Shown here one piece after another: positions 18,123 to 26,817 of a stretch of 64,000 nt of DNA. Source of the DNA: Pelagivirga sediminicola (GTDB lineage Bacteria > Pseudomonadota > Alphaproteobacteria > Rhodobacterales > Rhodobacteraceae); NCBI RefSeq assembly GCF_003072125.1, contig NZ_QCYH01000004.1, positions 186,001 to 250,000 of the forward strand, read 5' to 3'. The position numbers and the translations under genes were made by a program. The stretch's first letter is position 1. The number at the start of each line of letters is the position of its first letter. The notes beneath the pieces were generated by a model. The model did no database searches, was not told the origin of the DNA, and saw only the letters and a program-made list of their open reading frames with translations.

Positions 18123-19535
18123 ATGACAGACACCCCGCCTTCGGCTTTTCTGGAACAACTGACCGCCGCGCTGCCCGCCGCCGCGCTGCGTGATATCGCG
18201 CCGCATTACCTGGAAGAGCCGCGCGGCCGCTGGCAGGGCCATGCCTGCGCCGTGGTCGCGCCGGACACGGCCGAGCAGGCGGCGGTCGCCGTGCGCCTTG
18301 CTGCGGATGCGGGCGTTCCGGTAATTCCCTATGGCGGCGGCACGGGGCTGGTTGGCGGGCAGGTGGCCGATTGCGGGGCGGCGCCGCTGCTGATCTCGCT
18401 GGAGCGGATGACCAGGCTGCGCAGCATCCATCCCGACGAGAATGTCATGGTGGTCGAGGCCGGCGCGATCCTGTCGGATGTGCATGACGCGGCGCAGGCG
18501 GCGGGTCGGCTTTTCCCGCTCAGCATCGCGGCCAAGGGCAGCGCGCGGATCGGCGGGCTGCTGGCGACCAACGCGGGCGGCGTCAATGTGCTGCGCTATG
18601 GCAACGCGCGCGATCTGTGTCTGGGGCTGGAGGCGGTGATGCCGGACGGCAACATCTGGCACGGGCTGAAACGGCTGCGCAAGGACAATACCGGCTATGA
18701 TCTGCGGGGCCTGCTGATCGGCTCCGAAGGCACGCTGGGCCTGATTACCGCCGCCGTGCTGAAGCTTGCGCCGCGCCCGGCGGGGGAGGGAACGGCTCTG
18801 ATGGTGGTGGACGGCCCCGCCGCCGCGCTGAAGCTGCTGGCGCTGGCGCGCGATCACATGGGCGAGGGGGTCAGCGCGTTCGAGTTGATGCACCGCCAGT
18901 CGCTCGACTTTCTGGCCGAGACGATGCCGCAGGTGCGCCAGCCCTTTGCCGCGCGGCCGGAATGGTTCGTGCTGATTGACGTCGGCCTTGCGCGCGGGTT
19001 GGATCCGGCGGAGGCGCTTGAGACGCTTTTTGCCGACGCGCTTGAGGCGGAACTGGTCAGCGACGGGCTGATCGCGCAGTCCGAGGCGCAGCGGGCCGAG
19101 TTCTGGTCGGTGCGCGAATCGGTGCCCGAGGCGAACCGCCTGATCGGATCGGTCAGCTCGCATGACGTGTCGCTGCCGCTGGGCGCGGTGGCCGGGTTCA
19201 TCGAAAAGGGCGGCGAGGTGATCGCCGCGCTGGGCGATTTCCGCATCAACTGCTTCGGGCATCTGGGCGATGGCAACCTGCATTACAATGTCTTTCCCGC
19301 GCCGGGGCGCAGCCGCGCCGATCATGCCGGTCAGCGCGAGGCGATCAAGCGGGCGGTGCATGATCTGGTGCACGAGATGCGCGGCTCGGTCAGTGCCGAG
19401 CATGGGATCGGGCGCCTCAAGGTGGATGATCTGGAGCGCTACGCCGATCCCGCCAAGCTGGTCGCGATGCGCGCCATAAAGGCGGCGCTGGACCCCAGGG
19501 GCATCATGAATCCGGGCGCCGTGCTGCGGATTTGA
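18123..19535 (+). CDS. FAD-binding oxidoreductase, GlcD / D-2-hydroxyacid dehydrogenase type
   Basis: Flavoprotein of the VAO family, 470 residues. The FAD-binding domain shows IPYGGGTGLVGGQV (about residues 62-75), IGGLLATNAGGVNVLRYG, and GYDLRGLLIGSEGTLG. The C-terminal domain has NCFGHLGDGNLHYNVFP with the conserved His cluster, and SAEHGIGRLK. The substrates of such proteins include glycolate, D-lactate and D-2-hydroxyglutarate; no glcE or glcF partner is nearby, which points to a stand-alone D-lactate or D-2-hydroxyglutarate dehydrogenase. The choice is inference. It is convergent with the iron-binding protein gene, sharing a terminator. Confidence 0.85.
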   Translation: MTDTPPSAFLEQLTAALPAAALRDIAPHYLEEPRGRWQGHACAVVAPDTAEQAAVAVRLAADAGVPVIPYGGGTGLVGGQVADCGAAPLLISLERMTRLRSIHPDENVMVVEAGAILSDVHDAAQAAGRLFPLSIAAKGSARIGGLLATNAGGVNVLRYGNARDLCLGLEAVMPDGNIWHGLKRLRKDNTGYDLRGLLIGSEGTLGLITAAVLKLAPRPAGEGTALMVVDGPAAALKLLALARDHMGEGVSAFELMHRQSLDFLAETMPQVRQPFAARPEWFVLIDVGLARGLDPAEALETLFADALEAELVSDGLIAQSEAQRAEFWSVRESVPEANRLIGSVSSHDVSLPLGAVAGFIEKGGEVIAALGDFRINCFGHLGDGNLHYNVFPAPGRSRADHAGQREAIKRAVHDLVHEMRGSVSAEHGIGRLKVDDLERYADPAKLVAMRAIKAALDPRGIMNPGAVLRI

Positions 19536-19561
19536 CGGCGCGGCCGCGGGGCGCCGCATAA

Positions 19562-19585
19562 AAAACGGGCCCGAAGGCCCGTTTT
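19562..19585. terminator. Bidirectional intrinsic terminator
   Basis: AAAACGGGCC and GGCCCGTTTT form a perfect 10-bp stem with a CGAA loop, with A-runs and T-runs on the two sides. It lies between two convergent genes and should stop transcription from both. Confidence 0.9.
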
Positions 19586-19610
19586 CAAGCTATCTGGCGG
19601 CAATCGCCGG

Positions 19611-20633
19611 TTACTGCCAATTCACCGCGTTGAAGATCTCCTGCGCCTCTTTGGCATTGGCCGAGAAGGCCGCTGTCGGCGTCTGGGTGTCCGGCACGAA
19701 AAAGCCCAGACGTGCGGTATCCTCGTCCAGACCGACACCCGGCACCGCGGGATATTCGTTGTTCTGGTTGGCGAAATGCTGCTGGGCATACTCGCCGGTC
19801 AGGAAATCCAGAAGCGCCTGCGCCTCGTCGGGGTTCGGGGCCGATTTGGCCATCGCCGCGGCGGTCAGGTTCAGGTGCGCGCCGCGCCCGCTCTGATTGG
19901 GCCAGACCCAGCCGATATTGTCGATGCTGGCGCTGAGACCCTCGACATCCGAATCATAGGCGCGCAGGAAATAGTAGTGGTTGGCCACGGCGATGTCGCA
20001 CTCGCCCGACACGAGGCCGCGCAGCTGGTCGGTGTCGCCGCCCTGCGGCGCGCGCGCCATGTTGTCGACGACCCCTTGCGCCCAGGTTTTCGCCTCGTCC
20101 GCGCCGTCCGCCTCGATGATCGAGGCCAGCAGCGACTGGTTGTAGACGTTCGATGACGACCGGATGCAGACCTGCCCCTTGTATTTGGGATCGGCCAGCG
20201 CCTCGTAGGTGCGGGGCGGGTTCTCGACGCGGTCCTTGGCGTAGAAGATGATGCGCGCCCGCTGGCTGACGCCGAACCACAGATCGTCCGGGTGGCGCAG
20301 ATGCGACGGCACGGCGCCCTCGATCACGTCGCCGCCATAGGGCTGCAGCACACCGGCCTCTTCGGCGCGTGCCATGCGGCCGGCATCGACGGTGATGAAC
20401 ACGTCCGCCGGGCTGTTCGCGCCCTCGGCCTCAAGCCGGGCGATCAGCTCGTCGGCCTTGCCTTCGATCCGGTTGACGGTGATGCCGGTCTGATTTGTGA
20501 ACTCTTCGTAAAGGGCGTCGTCACTGTCATAGTGGCGCGAGGAATAGACATTCACCTCGGCAGACAGGGCGGCCGTTGAAATTGCCATCAGGCTGGTTGC
20601 GGCCAGAAGGCGCGCGGCAACAATGCGTCGCAT
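19611..20633 (-). CDS. Ferric iron ABC transporter substrate-binding protein
   Basis: Periplasmic iron-binding protein of the FbpA/FutA/AfuA family, 340 residues. The signal peptide ends STAALSA|EVNVYSSRHYD, and NVYSSRHYDSD is the characteristic N-terminus. The tandem tyrosines used to bind Fe(III) are in VANHYYFLRAY, and EYPAVPGV is conserved near the C-terminus. No permease or ATPase gene accompanies it, so it must work with a transporter encoded elsewhere. The upstream region has a direct repeat that may be an operator. Confidence 0.88.
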   Translation of the reverse strand: MRRIVAARLLAATSLMAISTAALSAEVNVYSSRHYDSDDALYEEFTNQTGITVNRIEGKADELIARLEAEGANSPADVFITVDAGRMARAEEAGVLQPYGGDVIEGAVPSHLRHPDDLWFGVSQRARIIFYAKDRVENPPRTYEALADPKYKGQVCIRSSSNVYNQSLLASIIEADGADEAKTWAQGVVDNMARAPQGGDTDQLRGLVSGECDIAVANHYYFLRAYDSDVEGLSASIDNIGWVWPNQSGRGAHLNLTAAAMAKSAPNPDEAQALLDFLTGEYAQQHFANQNNEYPAVPGVGLDEDTARLGFFVPDTQTPTAAFSANAKEAQEIFNAVNWQ

Positions 20634-20646
20634 GTGAGGTATCCTT

Positions 20647-20691
20647 GTTATATCCGACAGAATTGATAGGGCATTCCTCTATATTCCGACA
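20647..20691 (-). promoter_or_regulatory. Direct repeat upstream of the iron-binding protein gene
   Basis: On the minus strand TGTCGGAATATAG (20691-20679) is repeated as TGTCGGATATAAC (20659-20647), about 32 bases apart, roughly three helix turns. The second copy ends 14 bases from the start codon. A TTGACT hexamer lies at 20702-20697. This could be a regulator site; it does not match an iron box that I recognise. Confidence 0.4.
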
Positions 20692-20850
20692 AAAATAGTC
20701 AAGCGCCAATCGCGCACCGCTGTGTCCTGGGTGCGCGACAAGGCCGGGTTGTTCTTGCGCCGCGCGGCGTTCGCGCCCATTCTGTGCGACAAAAGGCCCC
20801 GCTGCCCGGATGTCTGGCGCAAGGGTGCCCTCGCATCAAAGGACGATTCC

Positions 20851-22767
20851 ATGACATTCGCCGAACGGCAGGACGCGCTTGATATTCAGGACGAAATGCC
20901 GTGGCAGGCGCGGCCGCGCCCCGAGACGATCCACCAGATGCTGCAGGCGACCGCCCGCGCGCACCCCGATCGCCCGGCGATCAGTTACCAGCTGACCTCA
21001 GGCGCGCGCGATCCGGCGCAGACGCTGACATGGGCGCAGTTTCACGCCGATGTCTGCCGCGCGGCGAACCTGTTCCGCAGCCTCGGCATCGGCGAGCGGG
21101 ACGCGGTCGCGCTGGTGCTGCCCAATTGCCTTGAGACGGCCAGCGCCACGCTGGGCGCGATGATCGCGGGCATCGTGGCGCCCATCAATCCCCTGCTGGA
21201 GCCCGAACAGATCGCGGCCCTGCTGCGCGAGACGGGCGCGCGCGTCGTCGTCACGCTCAAGGCGTTTCCCAAGACCGACATCGCCGCCAAGACGGCCGAG
21301 GCCGTGCGCCACGCGCCCCAGGTGCGCACCGTGCTGGAGGTGGATCTGAACCGCTATCTGCGCCCGCCCAAAAGCTGGCTGGTGCCGTTCCTGCGCCCCA
21401 GGGATGACGGCATCCACCGCGCCGACGTGCTGAGCTACGCGCGCGAAGTGGCGCGCCAGCCCGGCGAGCTGAGTTTCGAGGATGGCGGCCGTGACAGGGT
21501 CGCCGCCTATTTTCACACGGGCGGCACCACGGGCATGCCGAAGATGGCGCAGCACCGTTATTCGGGGATGGTCTATAACGGCTGGCTGGGCGACCGGCTG
21601 CTGTTTGACGAAACCAATGTTCTGATGTGCCCGCTGCCGCTGTTTCACGTCTTTGCCTGCCATGTGGTGCTGATGTCGGCGCTGAAATCGGGCGCGCATG
21701 TGATCCTGCCGACGCCTGCGGGCTATCGCGGCGACGGTGTCATCGCCAATTTCTGGAAGCTGTGCGAGCGCTGGGGCGTGACCTTCGTCATCACCGTGCC
21801 CACCGCCGTCGCCGCGCTGATGCAGTGCAAGGTCGATGCCGATATCAGCCGCGTCAAGAACGCCTTTTCCGGCAGCGCGCCGATGCCGCTGGAGCTGTTC
21901 AAGCGGTTCGAATCGGCCACCGGGATGACCGTGATCGAAGGCTACGGGCTGACCGAGGTGACCTGCCTTGTGTCCTGCAACCCGCCCGCCGGGGTCAAGA
22001 AGGTCGGCTCGGTCGGGGTGCCGCTGCCCTATACGGACGTCAAGATCCTGCGCAGCACCGAGGACGGGCCGCTGGAGTGCCCGCCCGACGAGGTGGGCGA
22101 GATCTGCATCAGCAATCCGGGCGTCTATGTCGGCAACACCTACACCGATCCCGCCCGCAACCGTGACCTTTTTTACGGCGATCACCTGCGCACCGGCGAT
22201 CTGGGCCGGATCGATCCGGACGGCTATCTGTGGATCACCGGGCGCGCCAAGGATCTGATCATCCGCGGCGGTCACAACATCGACCCCGCCGATATCGAGG
22301 AGGCGCTGATGGCCCATCCCGCCGTGGCCGGCGCGGGCGCCATCGGCCAGCCCGACGCGCATTCGGGCGAGTTGCCCTGCGCCTATGTAGAGCTGGTTGC
22401 AGGCGCCGAAGTGACGTCTGACGCCCTGCTGGAGCATTGCCGCCAGCGCGTGCGCGAACGCGCCGCAGTGCCGAAATATGTCGAGATCCTCGACGAGTTG
22501 CCGAAAACCGCCGTTGGCAAGGTGTTCAAGCCGGACCTGCGCAAACGCGCCATCACGCGCGTCTACAACGCCGCGCTGAAGGCCGCAGGCGCGGACGCCC
22601 GCGTGAGCAAGGTCATCGACGACAAGAAGCGCGGCCTCGTCGCCCTGCTGGAGCGCAACGGTGACGCGGATGATGCCCGCGTGGCCGAGACGCTGGACCA
22701 ATTCACCCGCCCATGGGACTGGGCGGAGGACTCCGCGCAAGCCCCCCGAAAGGACGACCAGACATGA
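20851..22767 (+). CDS. Acyl-CoA synthetase, AMP-forming
   Basis: ANL-superfamily ligase of 638 residues that activates a carboxylic acid to its CoA ester through an acyl-adenylate. The P-loop is FHTGGTTGMPKMAQH (about residues 221-235); later motifs are IEGYGLTEVT, the hinge YLWITGRAKDLIIRGGHNI, and LPKTAVGKVFKPDLR with the catalytic Lys. The ATG at 20851 has AAAGGA upstream; the frame extends further up without a ribosome site. The last residues overlap the next ATG (ATGA). Substrate is unknown; medium or long-chain fatty acid is plausible. Confidence 0.9.
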   Translation: MTFAERQDALDIQDEMPWQARPRPETIHQMLQATARAHPDRPAISYQLTSGARDPAQTLTWAQFHADVCRAANLFRSLGIGERDAVALVLPNCLETASATLGAMIAGIVAPINPLLEPEQIAALLRETGARVVVTLKAFPKTDIAAKTAEAVRHAPQVRTVLEVDLNRYLRPPKSWLVPFLRPRDDGIHRADVLSYAREVARQPGELSFEDGGRDRVAAYFHTGGTTGMPKMAQHRYSGMVYNGWLGDRLLFDETNVLMCPLPLFHVFACHVVLMSALKSGAHVILPTPAGYRGDGVIANFWKLCERWGVTFVITVPTAVAALMQCKVDADISRVKNAFSGSAPMPLELFKRFESATGMTVIEGYGLTEVTCLVSCNPPAGVKKVGSVGVPLPYTDVKILRSTEDGPLECPPDEVGEICISNPGVYVGNTYTDPARNRDLFYGDHLRTGDLGRIDPDGYLWITGRAKDLIIRGGHNIDPADIEEALMAHPAVAGAGAIGQPDAHSGELPCAYVELVAGAEVTSDALLEHCRQRVRERAAVPKYVEILDELPKTAVGKVFKPDLRKRAITRVYNAALKAAGADARVSKVIDDKKRGLVALLERNGDADDARVAETLDQFTRPWDWAEDSAQAPRKDDQT

Positions 22768-23117
22768 GCAGCACCGATTTCCGCATCGATCCCCACCCGG
22801 CCATGACGCCATGCGATCCCGGCAGTGCCGACGCCTTCACCACCGATGAGATCAGCGAGGCCGATCACCCCCATTTCGAGGCGCCGGACGAGGGGATATC
22901 GGTCGGCACATGGGAAAGCGCGCCGTGCCGCCGGGTGATCGACTCGTGGCCTGTGCATGAGATGATGACGATCGTTTCGGGCGCCTTGACGCTGACCCAC
23001 AAGGACGGGCGCAGCGAGAATTTCGGTCCGGGCGATACGTTCTATATCGCCAAGGGCCAGTATGTCGTGTGGGAAATCACGGAAAAGCTGCGCAAGATGT
23101 ACATGATCGTGGGCTGA
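22764..23117 (+). CDS. Cupin domain protein (DUF861 / Cupin_3)
   Basis: A 117-residue single-domain cupin. The stretch GTWESAPCRRVIDSWPVHEM, HKDGRSENFGPGDTFYIAKG and VVWEITEKLRKMYMI matches the Cupin_3 family found in ureidoglycine aminohydrolase-like and EutQ-like proteins. The usual metal-binding histidines of cupin motif 1 are largely missing, so enzymatic activity is uncertain. Start codon overlaps the synthetase stop (ATGA), showing translational coupling. Function unknown. Confidence 0.8.
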   Translation: MSSTDFRIDPHPAMTPCDPGSADAFTTDEISEADHPHFEAPDEGISVGTWESAPCRRVIDSWPVHEMMTIVSGALTLTHKDGRSENFGPGDTFYIAKGQYVVWEITEKLRKMYMIVG

Positions 23118-23164
23118 TGCGCGTTGCGCGCGACATGACAGCACCGCGCCCAGCGACGCACGCG

Positions 23165-24112
23165 TCACTGACGCCAGTCGAAAAATCCCGGCCCTGCCTC
23201 TTTCAGCATGTCCTCGGCCATCGCGCGGCCCAGCTCGGCGCCGTCCGCGATGGGAGCGCTGCGCGCGTCCTTGATGCTTTGCGAGCCGTCGGGACGCAGC
23301 ACCTCGCCGCGCAGATGCAGCGTGCCGCCGTCCAGTTCCGCCAGCCCGGCGATGGGTGTCTCGCACGAACCGTCGAGGGCCGCCAGAAACGCCCGCTCGG
23401 CCGCCAGCCGCTGACCGGTTTCGGCGTCGTGGATCGCGCTCAGCATCTCGGCGGTGCGGCTGTCGCCCTCGCGCCGCTCGATCCCGATGGCGCCTTGGGC
23501 GATGGCGGGCAGCATCACGGACGGGTCGAGCGCGCTTTGCGCCACTTCCGCGCGGCCCAGCCGGTTCAGCCCCGCCATGGCAAGGAAGGTGCAGGCGGCC
23601 ACGCCGTCATCCAGTTTCTTCAGGCGGGTCTGCACGTTGCCGCGAAATTCGACCACCTCCAGATGCGGATAGGCCACCAGAACCTGCGCGCGCCGCCGCA
23701 GCGAGGACGTGCCAACCTTGGCCCCCTCCGGCAGATCGCCAAGCGTGGCATGGCCGGGCGAGACGAACCCGTCGCGCACATCCTCGCGCGGCAGATAGGT
23801 GTCCAGCAGCAGGCCCCCCGGCTGAAGCGTCGGCATGTCCTTCATCGAATGGACCGCGATGTCGATCTCGCCCGACAGCAGGGCCTCTTCGATCTCGCGG
23901 GTGAACAGGCCCTTGCCGCCGATTTCCTTCAGCGGGCGGTCGATGATCCGGTCGCCGGTGGTCTTGATCGCGATGATCTCGAACGCCTCGAAGGGCAGAT
24001 CGAAGGCGGCGGCAAGGCGCGCGCGCGTCTCGTTCGCCTGGGCCAGGGCCAGGGGCGATCCGCGCGTGCCCAGTTTCATCGGGGCCAGGGGGGTGGGCAA
24101 TTGCAATGTCAT
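23165..24112 (-). CDS. hemC: Hydroxymethylbilane synthase (porphobilinogen deaminase)
   Basis: Joins four porphobilinogen molecules into hydroxymethylbilane in tetrapyrrole synthesis. It is 315 residues. LGTRGSPLALAQA at the N-terminus, EIDIAVHSMKDMPT, and GTSSLRRRAQV are the family motifs. The cysteine carrying the dipyrromethane cofactor is in LDGSCETPIAG (about residue 250). An alternative start is the second Met at residue 12. It diverges from hemE across 100 bases, the usual arrangement in Rhodobacterales. Confidence 0.96.
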   Translation of the reverse strand: MTLQLPTPLAPMKLGTRGSPLALAQANETRARLAAAFDLPFEAFEIIAIKTTGDRIIDRPLKEIGGKGLFTREIEEALLSGEIDIAVHSMKDMPTLQPGGLLLDTYLPREDVRDGFVSPGHATLGDLPEGAKVGTSSLRRRAQVLVAYPHLEVVEFRGNVQTRLKKLDDGVAACTFLAMAGLNRLGRAEVAQSALDPSVMLPAIAQGAIGIERREGDSRTAEMLSAIHDAETGQRLAAERAFLAALDGSCETPIAGLAELDGGTLHLRGEVLRPDGSQSIKDARSAPIADGAELGRAMAEDMLKEAGPGFFDWRQ

Positions 24113-24212
24113 GGGGGCGGTTTAGATGTCACGAAGGCGCAGGGCAAGAGAGCCCGCGCTTGACTTCCATTGCCGGGGGGGCGACGACCACGGCAAAACG
24201 AGAGGGTGCACC

Positions 24213-25256
24213 ATGGCCAATCCGAAATCCGACAAGACGATCCTGCGCGCATTGGCGGGCGAGGCGCAGCAGGTGCCGCCCATCTGGATGATGCGCCAGG
24301 CTGGCCGCTACCTGCCCGAATACAAGGCGACCCGCGCCGAGGCGGGGGATTTCCTGTCGCTGTGCTACAATCCCGATCTGGCCACCGAGGTGACGCTGCA
24401 GCCGATCCGCCGCTTTGGCTTTGATGCCGCGATCCTCTTTGCCGATATCCTGCTGGTGCCGCAGGCGCTGGGCGCGGATCTGTGGTTCGTCACCGGCGAG
24501 GGGCCGCGCCTCAGCACCATCACCGGCGAGGCGGAGTTCGCGCAGCTGCGCGGCGTGGAGGACATTCACGAGACGCTGTCGCCGATCTACCAGACCGTGC
24601 GCAACCTGGCCTCGGCGCTGCCGAAGGAAACCACGCTGATCGGCTTTGCCGGCGCGCCCTGGACCGTCGCGACCTACATGATCGCGGGCAAGGGCACACC
24701 CGATCAAGGCCCCGCGCATGAGCTGAAGGGCACGCATCCGGCCGTCTTCGATGCGCTGATCGAACGGCTGACAAAGGCGACGATCGAATACCTTTCGGCC
24801 CAGATCGACGCGGGCGCCGAGGTGGTCAAGCTGTTCGACAGCTGGGCCGGCTCGCTCAAGGGCCCCGATTTCGACCGCTACGCGCTGGAGCCGACGCGGC
24901 AGATCATCGCCGCGCTCAAGGCGCGCCACCCGGGAACCCCGATCATCGCCTTCCCGCGTCAGGCCGGGGACAAGTATATCGGCTTTCACAAGGCGAGCGG
25001 CGCCGATTGCGTCGCGGTGGACGATTCCGTCAGCGCAGAATGGGTGGCCGAGCATGTGCAGCCGGATGGCTGCGTGCAGGGAAATCTGGCCTCGTCGCAT
25101 ATGGTCACGGGCGGCGATGCGCTGGTGCGCGAGACGCGCCGCATCGTCGAGGCGCTGCGCGGTGGCCCACATATCTTCAACCTCGGCCATGGCATCACCC
25201 CCGATGCGGACCCCGCCAATGTGCAACTGATGATCGACACGGTGCGCAGCGCGTAA
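24213..25256 (+). CDS. hemE: Uroporphyrinogen decarboxylase
   Basis: Decarboxylates uroporphyrinogen III to coproporphyrinogen III. It is 347 residues from the ATG at 24213; the longer frame to 24126 would run into the hemC/hemE control region. Signatures are [29 protein letters not shown], and LFDSWAG with the conserved aspartates. [13 protein letters not shown] closes the protein. The divergent hemC/hemE promoter region (24113-24212) shows no box I can name with confidence. Confidence 0.97.
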   Translation: MANPKSDKTILRALAGEAQQVPPIWMMRQAGRYLPEYKATRAEAGDFLSLCYNPDLATEVTLQPIRRFGFDAAILFADILLVPQALGADLWFVTGEGPRLSTITGEAEFAQLRGVEDIHETLSPIYQTVRNLASALPKETTLIGFAGAPWTVATYMIAGKGTPDQGPAHELKGTHPAVFDALIERLTKATIEYLSAQIDAGAEVVKLFDSWAGSLKGPDFDRYALEPTRQIIAALKARHPGTPIIAFPRQAGDKYIGFHKASGADCVAVDDSVSAEWVAEHVQPDGCVQGNLASSHMVTGGDALVRETRRIVEALRGGPHIFNLGHGITPDADPANVQLMIDTVRSA

Positions 25257-25700
25257 CTATTTGCGTTTGCGCAGCTTTTTCGGCGTCTTGGAGTGAAAGT
25301 CGGGCGGCCTTTTGCGCACCCAGGCGATGAATTTCGCCAGCCGTGGGTGCGCGCGCAACGCTTCGGGCGTGTTGTAATCGCGCGCCAGCTCGGCCTCGGT
25401 CAGTGTCGCGTGGATCTCGTTGTGGCAGATCTGGTGCACGCGCACCACGGGGCCGCCCTTGCCACCCTTCAGCTTGGGCGTCAGGTGATGCAGGCTCTGC
25501 CTTGCGCCCGGCGGAATGGGGCGCTCGCAGATCGGGCATATGGGCGGGCGGTCGTCTATTGCTTGATCCTTCGGCCTTGGCGCGTCAATAGGATGGCTCG
25601 GCCCGCCGCACAGACAAGAGGCGTGAGATGGAAAATCCCGACAGCGCGCTGGTGATCGGCGCAGGCCCCGCCGGACTGATGGCGGCCGAAGCGCTGGCAA
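25257..25700 (-). CDS. HNH endonuclease family protein, start uncertain
   Basis: A small HNH-type protein; the open frame is 147 residues but the conserved part begins near residue 50. The zinc/HNH core reads CPICERPI, SLHHLTPKLKGGKGG, and VHQICHNEIHATLTEAEL. The C-terminus is basic (SKTPKKLRKRK). The only ATG of the frame is at 25700, which would place 73 bases inside the head-to-head flavoprotein gene starting at 25628. A shorter start would need CTG at about residue 31 or ATT/ATA. The conserved core is reliable, the 5' end is not. Its stop lies right after the hemE stop (convergent). Confidence 0.75.
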   Translation of the reverse strand: MPALRPPSVRRGLRRSPARCRDFPSHASCLCGGPSHPIDAPRPKDQAIDDRPPICPICERPIPPGARQSLHHLTPKLKGGKGGPVVRVHQICHNEIHATLTEAELARDYNTPEALRAHPRLAKFIAWVRKRPPDFHSKTPKKLRKRK

Positions 25701-26797
25701 GCGCGGGCCACGCCGTGACCGTGGCCGAGGCCAAGCCGTCGCCTGCGCGCAAGTTCCTGATGGCGGGAAAATCGGGCCTCAACCTGACCAAGGCCGAGGA
25801 CATGAACCGATTCCTGCACGCTTACGGCGCGCAGGCGGCGCCGCTGCATGGCATCCTTCGCGCCTTTGGCCCCGAGGATGTGCAGCACTGGGCGCTCGGG
25901 CTGGGCCAGCCGCTGTTTACCGGCTCGACCGGGCGGGTCTTTCCGCAGGCGATGAAGGCGTCGCCGCTTTTACGCGCATGGCTGTCGCGGCTGGAGGCCT
26001 TGGGCGTTCGCATTCAGCGCCGCTGGCGCTGGCAGGGCTGGGATGGCGACCGCGTGCTGATGGAAACCCCCGGCGGGGCGCGCCGCCTGACGCCGCGCGC
26101 CACGGTTCTGGCCTGCGGCGGCGCGTCCTGGGCGCGGCTGGGCTCGGACGGGGAATGGACCGCGCATCTGCCGGGGCAGGTGGCGCCGTTTCAGCCCGCC
26201 AACATGGGCTTTGCCGTGGACTGGTCAGGGCATATGCAGCGCCACATCGGCAAGCCGGTCAAGGGTATCGCGCTGCGGGCGGGCGATCTTGGCTCGCGCG
26301 GCGAGATCGTGCTGTCGCGCGCCGGGATCGAAGGCGGCGGCATCTACGAGGTGTCGCGCGCCATGCGGCAGGGCGCGCCGCTGCTGCTGGACCTCATGCC
26401 GGATCTTGCGGTGGAGGATCTGCGGCAGCGCCTCGCGCGTCCGCGCGGCAAGACGAGCCTTGCCAACCATCTGCGCAAGGTGCTGAAATGGGCGCCCGAA
26501 AAGCAGGCGCTGCTGATGGAGTTCGCCAGGCCGCTGCCGGATGACCTGGCGCCGCTGATCAAGGCGCTGCCGATCCTGCACCAAGGCCCCTTGCCGATGG
26601 ATCAGGCGATTTCCACGGCGGGCGGTCTGCGGCTTGACGCGCTGGATGCACATCTGATGCTGAAGGACCGCCCCGGCACTTTCGCAGCTGGCGAGATGCT
26701 GGATTGGGAGGCGCCGACGGGCGGCTACCTCATCACCGCCTGCCTTGCCACGGGCCTGCATGCGGGGCGCGCGGCGGCGGAATGGCTGGCGCGTTAG
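25628..26797 (+). CDS. TIGR03862 family flavoprotein
   Basis: NAD(P)/FAD-dependent oxidoreductase of the HI0933/BaiN-like group, 389 residues. The FAD dinucleotide fold is ALVIGAGPAGLMAAEAL (residues 7-23). KFLMAGKSGLNLTKAE, FTGSTGRVFPQAMKASPLL and TAGGLRLDALD are typical of TIGR03862. The end GEMLDWEAPTGGYLITACLATG carries the second FAD contact. Its substrate is not established for the family. GAGATG overlaps a weak ribosome site. It runs divergently from the HNH gene. Confidence 0.88.
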   Translation: MENPDSALVIGAGPAGLMAAEALASAGHAVTVAEAKPSPARKFLMAGKSGLNLTKAEDMNRFLHAYGAQAAPLHGILRAFGPEDVQHWALGLGQPLFTGSTGRVFPQAMKASPLLRAWLSRLEALGVRIQRRWRWQGWDGDRVLMETPGGARRLTPRATVLACGGASWARLGSDGEWTAHLPGQVAPFQPANMGFAVDWSGHMQRHIGKPVKGIALRAGDLGSRGEIVLSRAGIEGGGIYEVSRAMRQGAPLLLDLMPDLAVEDLRQRLARPRGKTSLANHLRKVLKWAPEKQALLMEFARPLPDDLAPLIKALPILHQGPLPMDQAISTAGGLRLDALDAHLMLKDRPGTFAAGEMLDWEAPTGGYLITACLATGLHAGRAAAEWLAR

Positions 26798-26817
26798 GGC
26801 GGGGCGCGGGCGGCACT

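Noticed and set aside
17571-19559. 662-codon minus-strand ORF across the acetyltransferase and GlcD-like genes
   Set aside because: It runs through two real genes and a terminator-containing gap, and its protein has no recognisable motif.
20678-20702. TTGACT with TATAGA as a promoter for the iron-binding protein gene
   Set aside because: The spacing is only about 13 bases, too short for a sigma-70 promoter.
20998-22812. 604-codon minus-strand ORF opposite the acyl-CoA synthetase
   Set aside because: Shadow of the synthetase; all conserved motifs are in the plus-strand frame.
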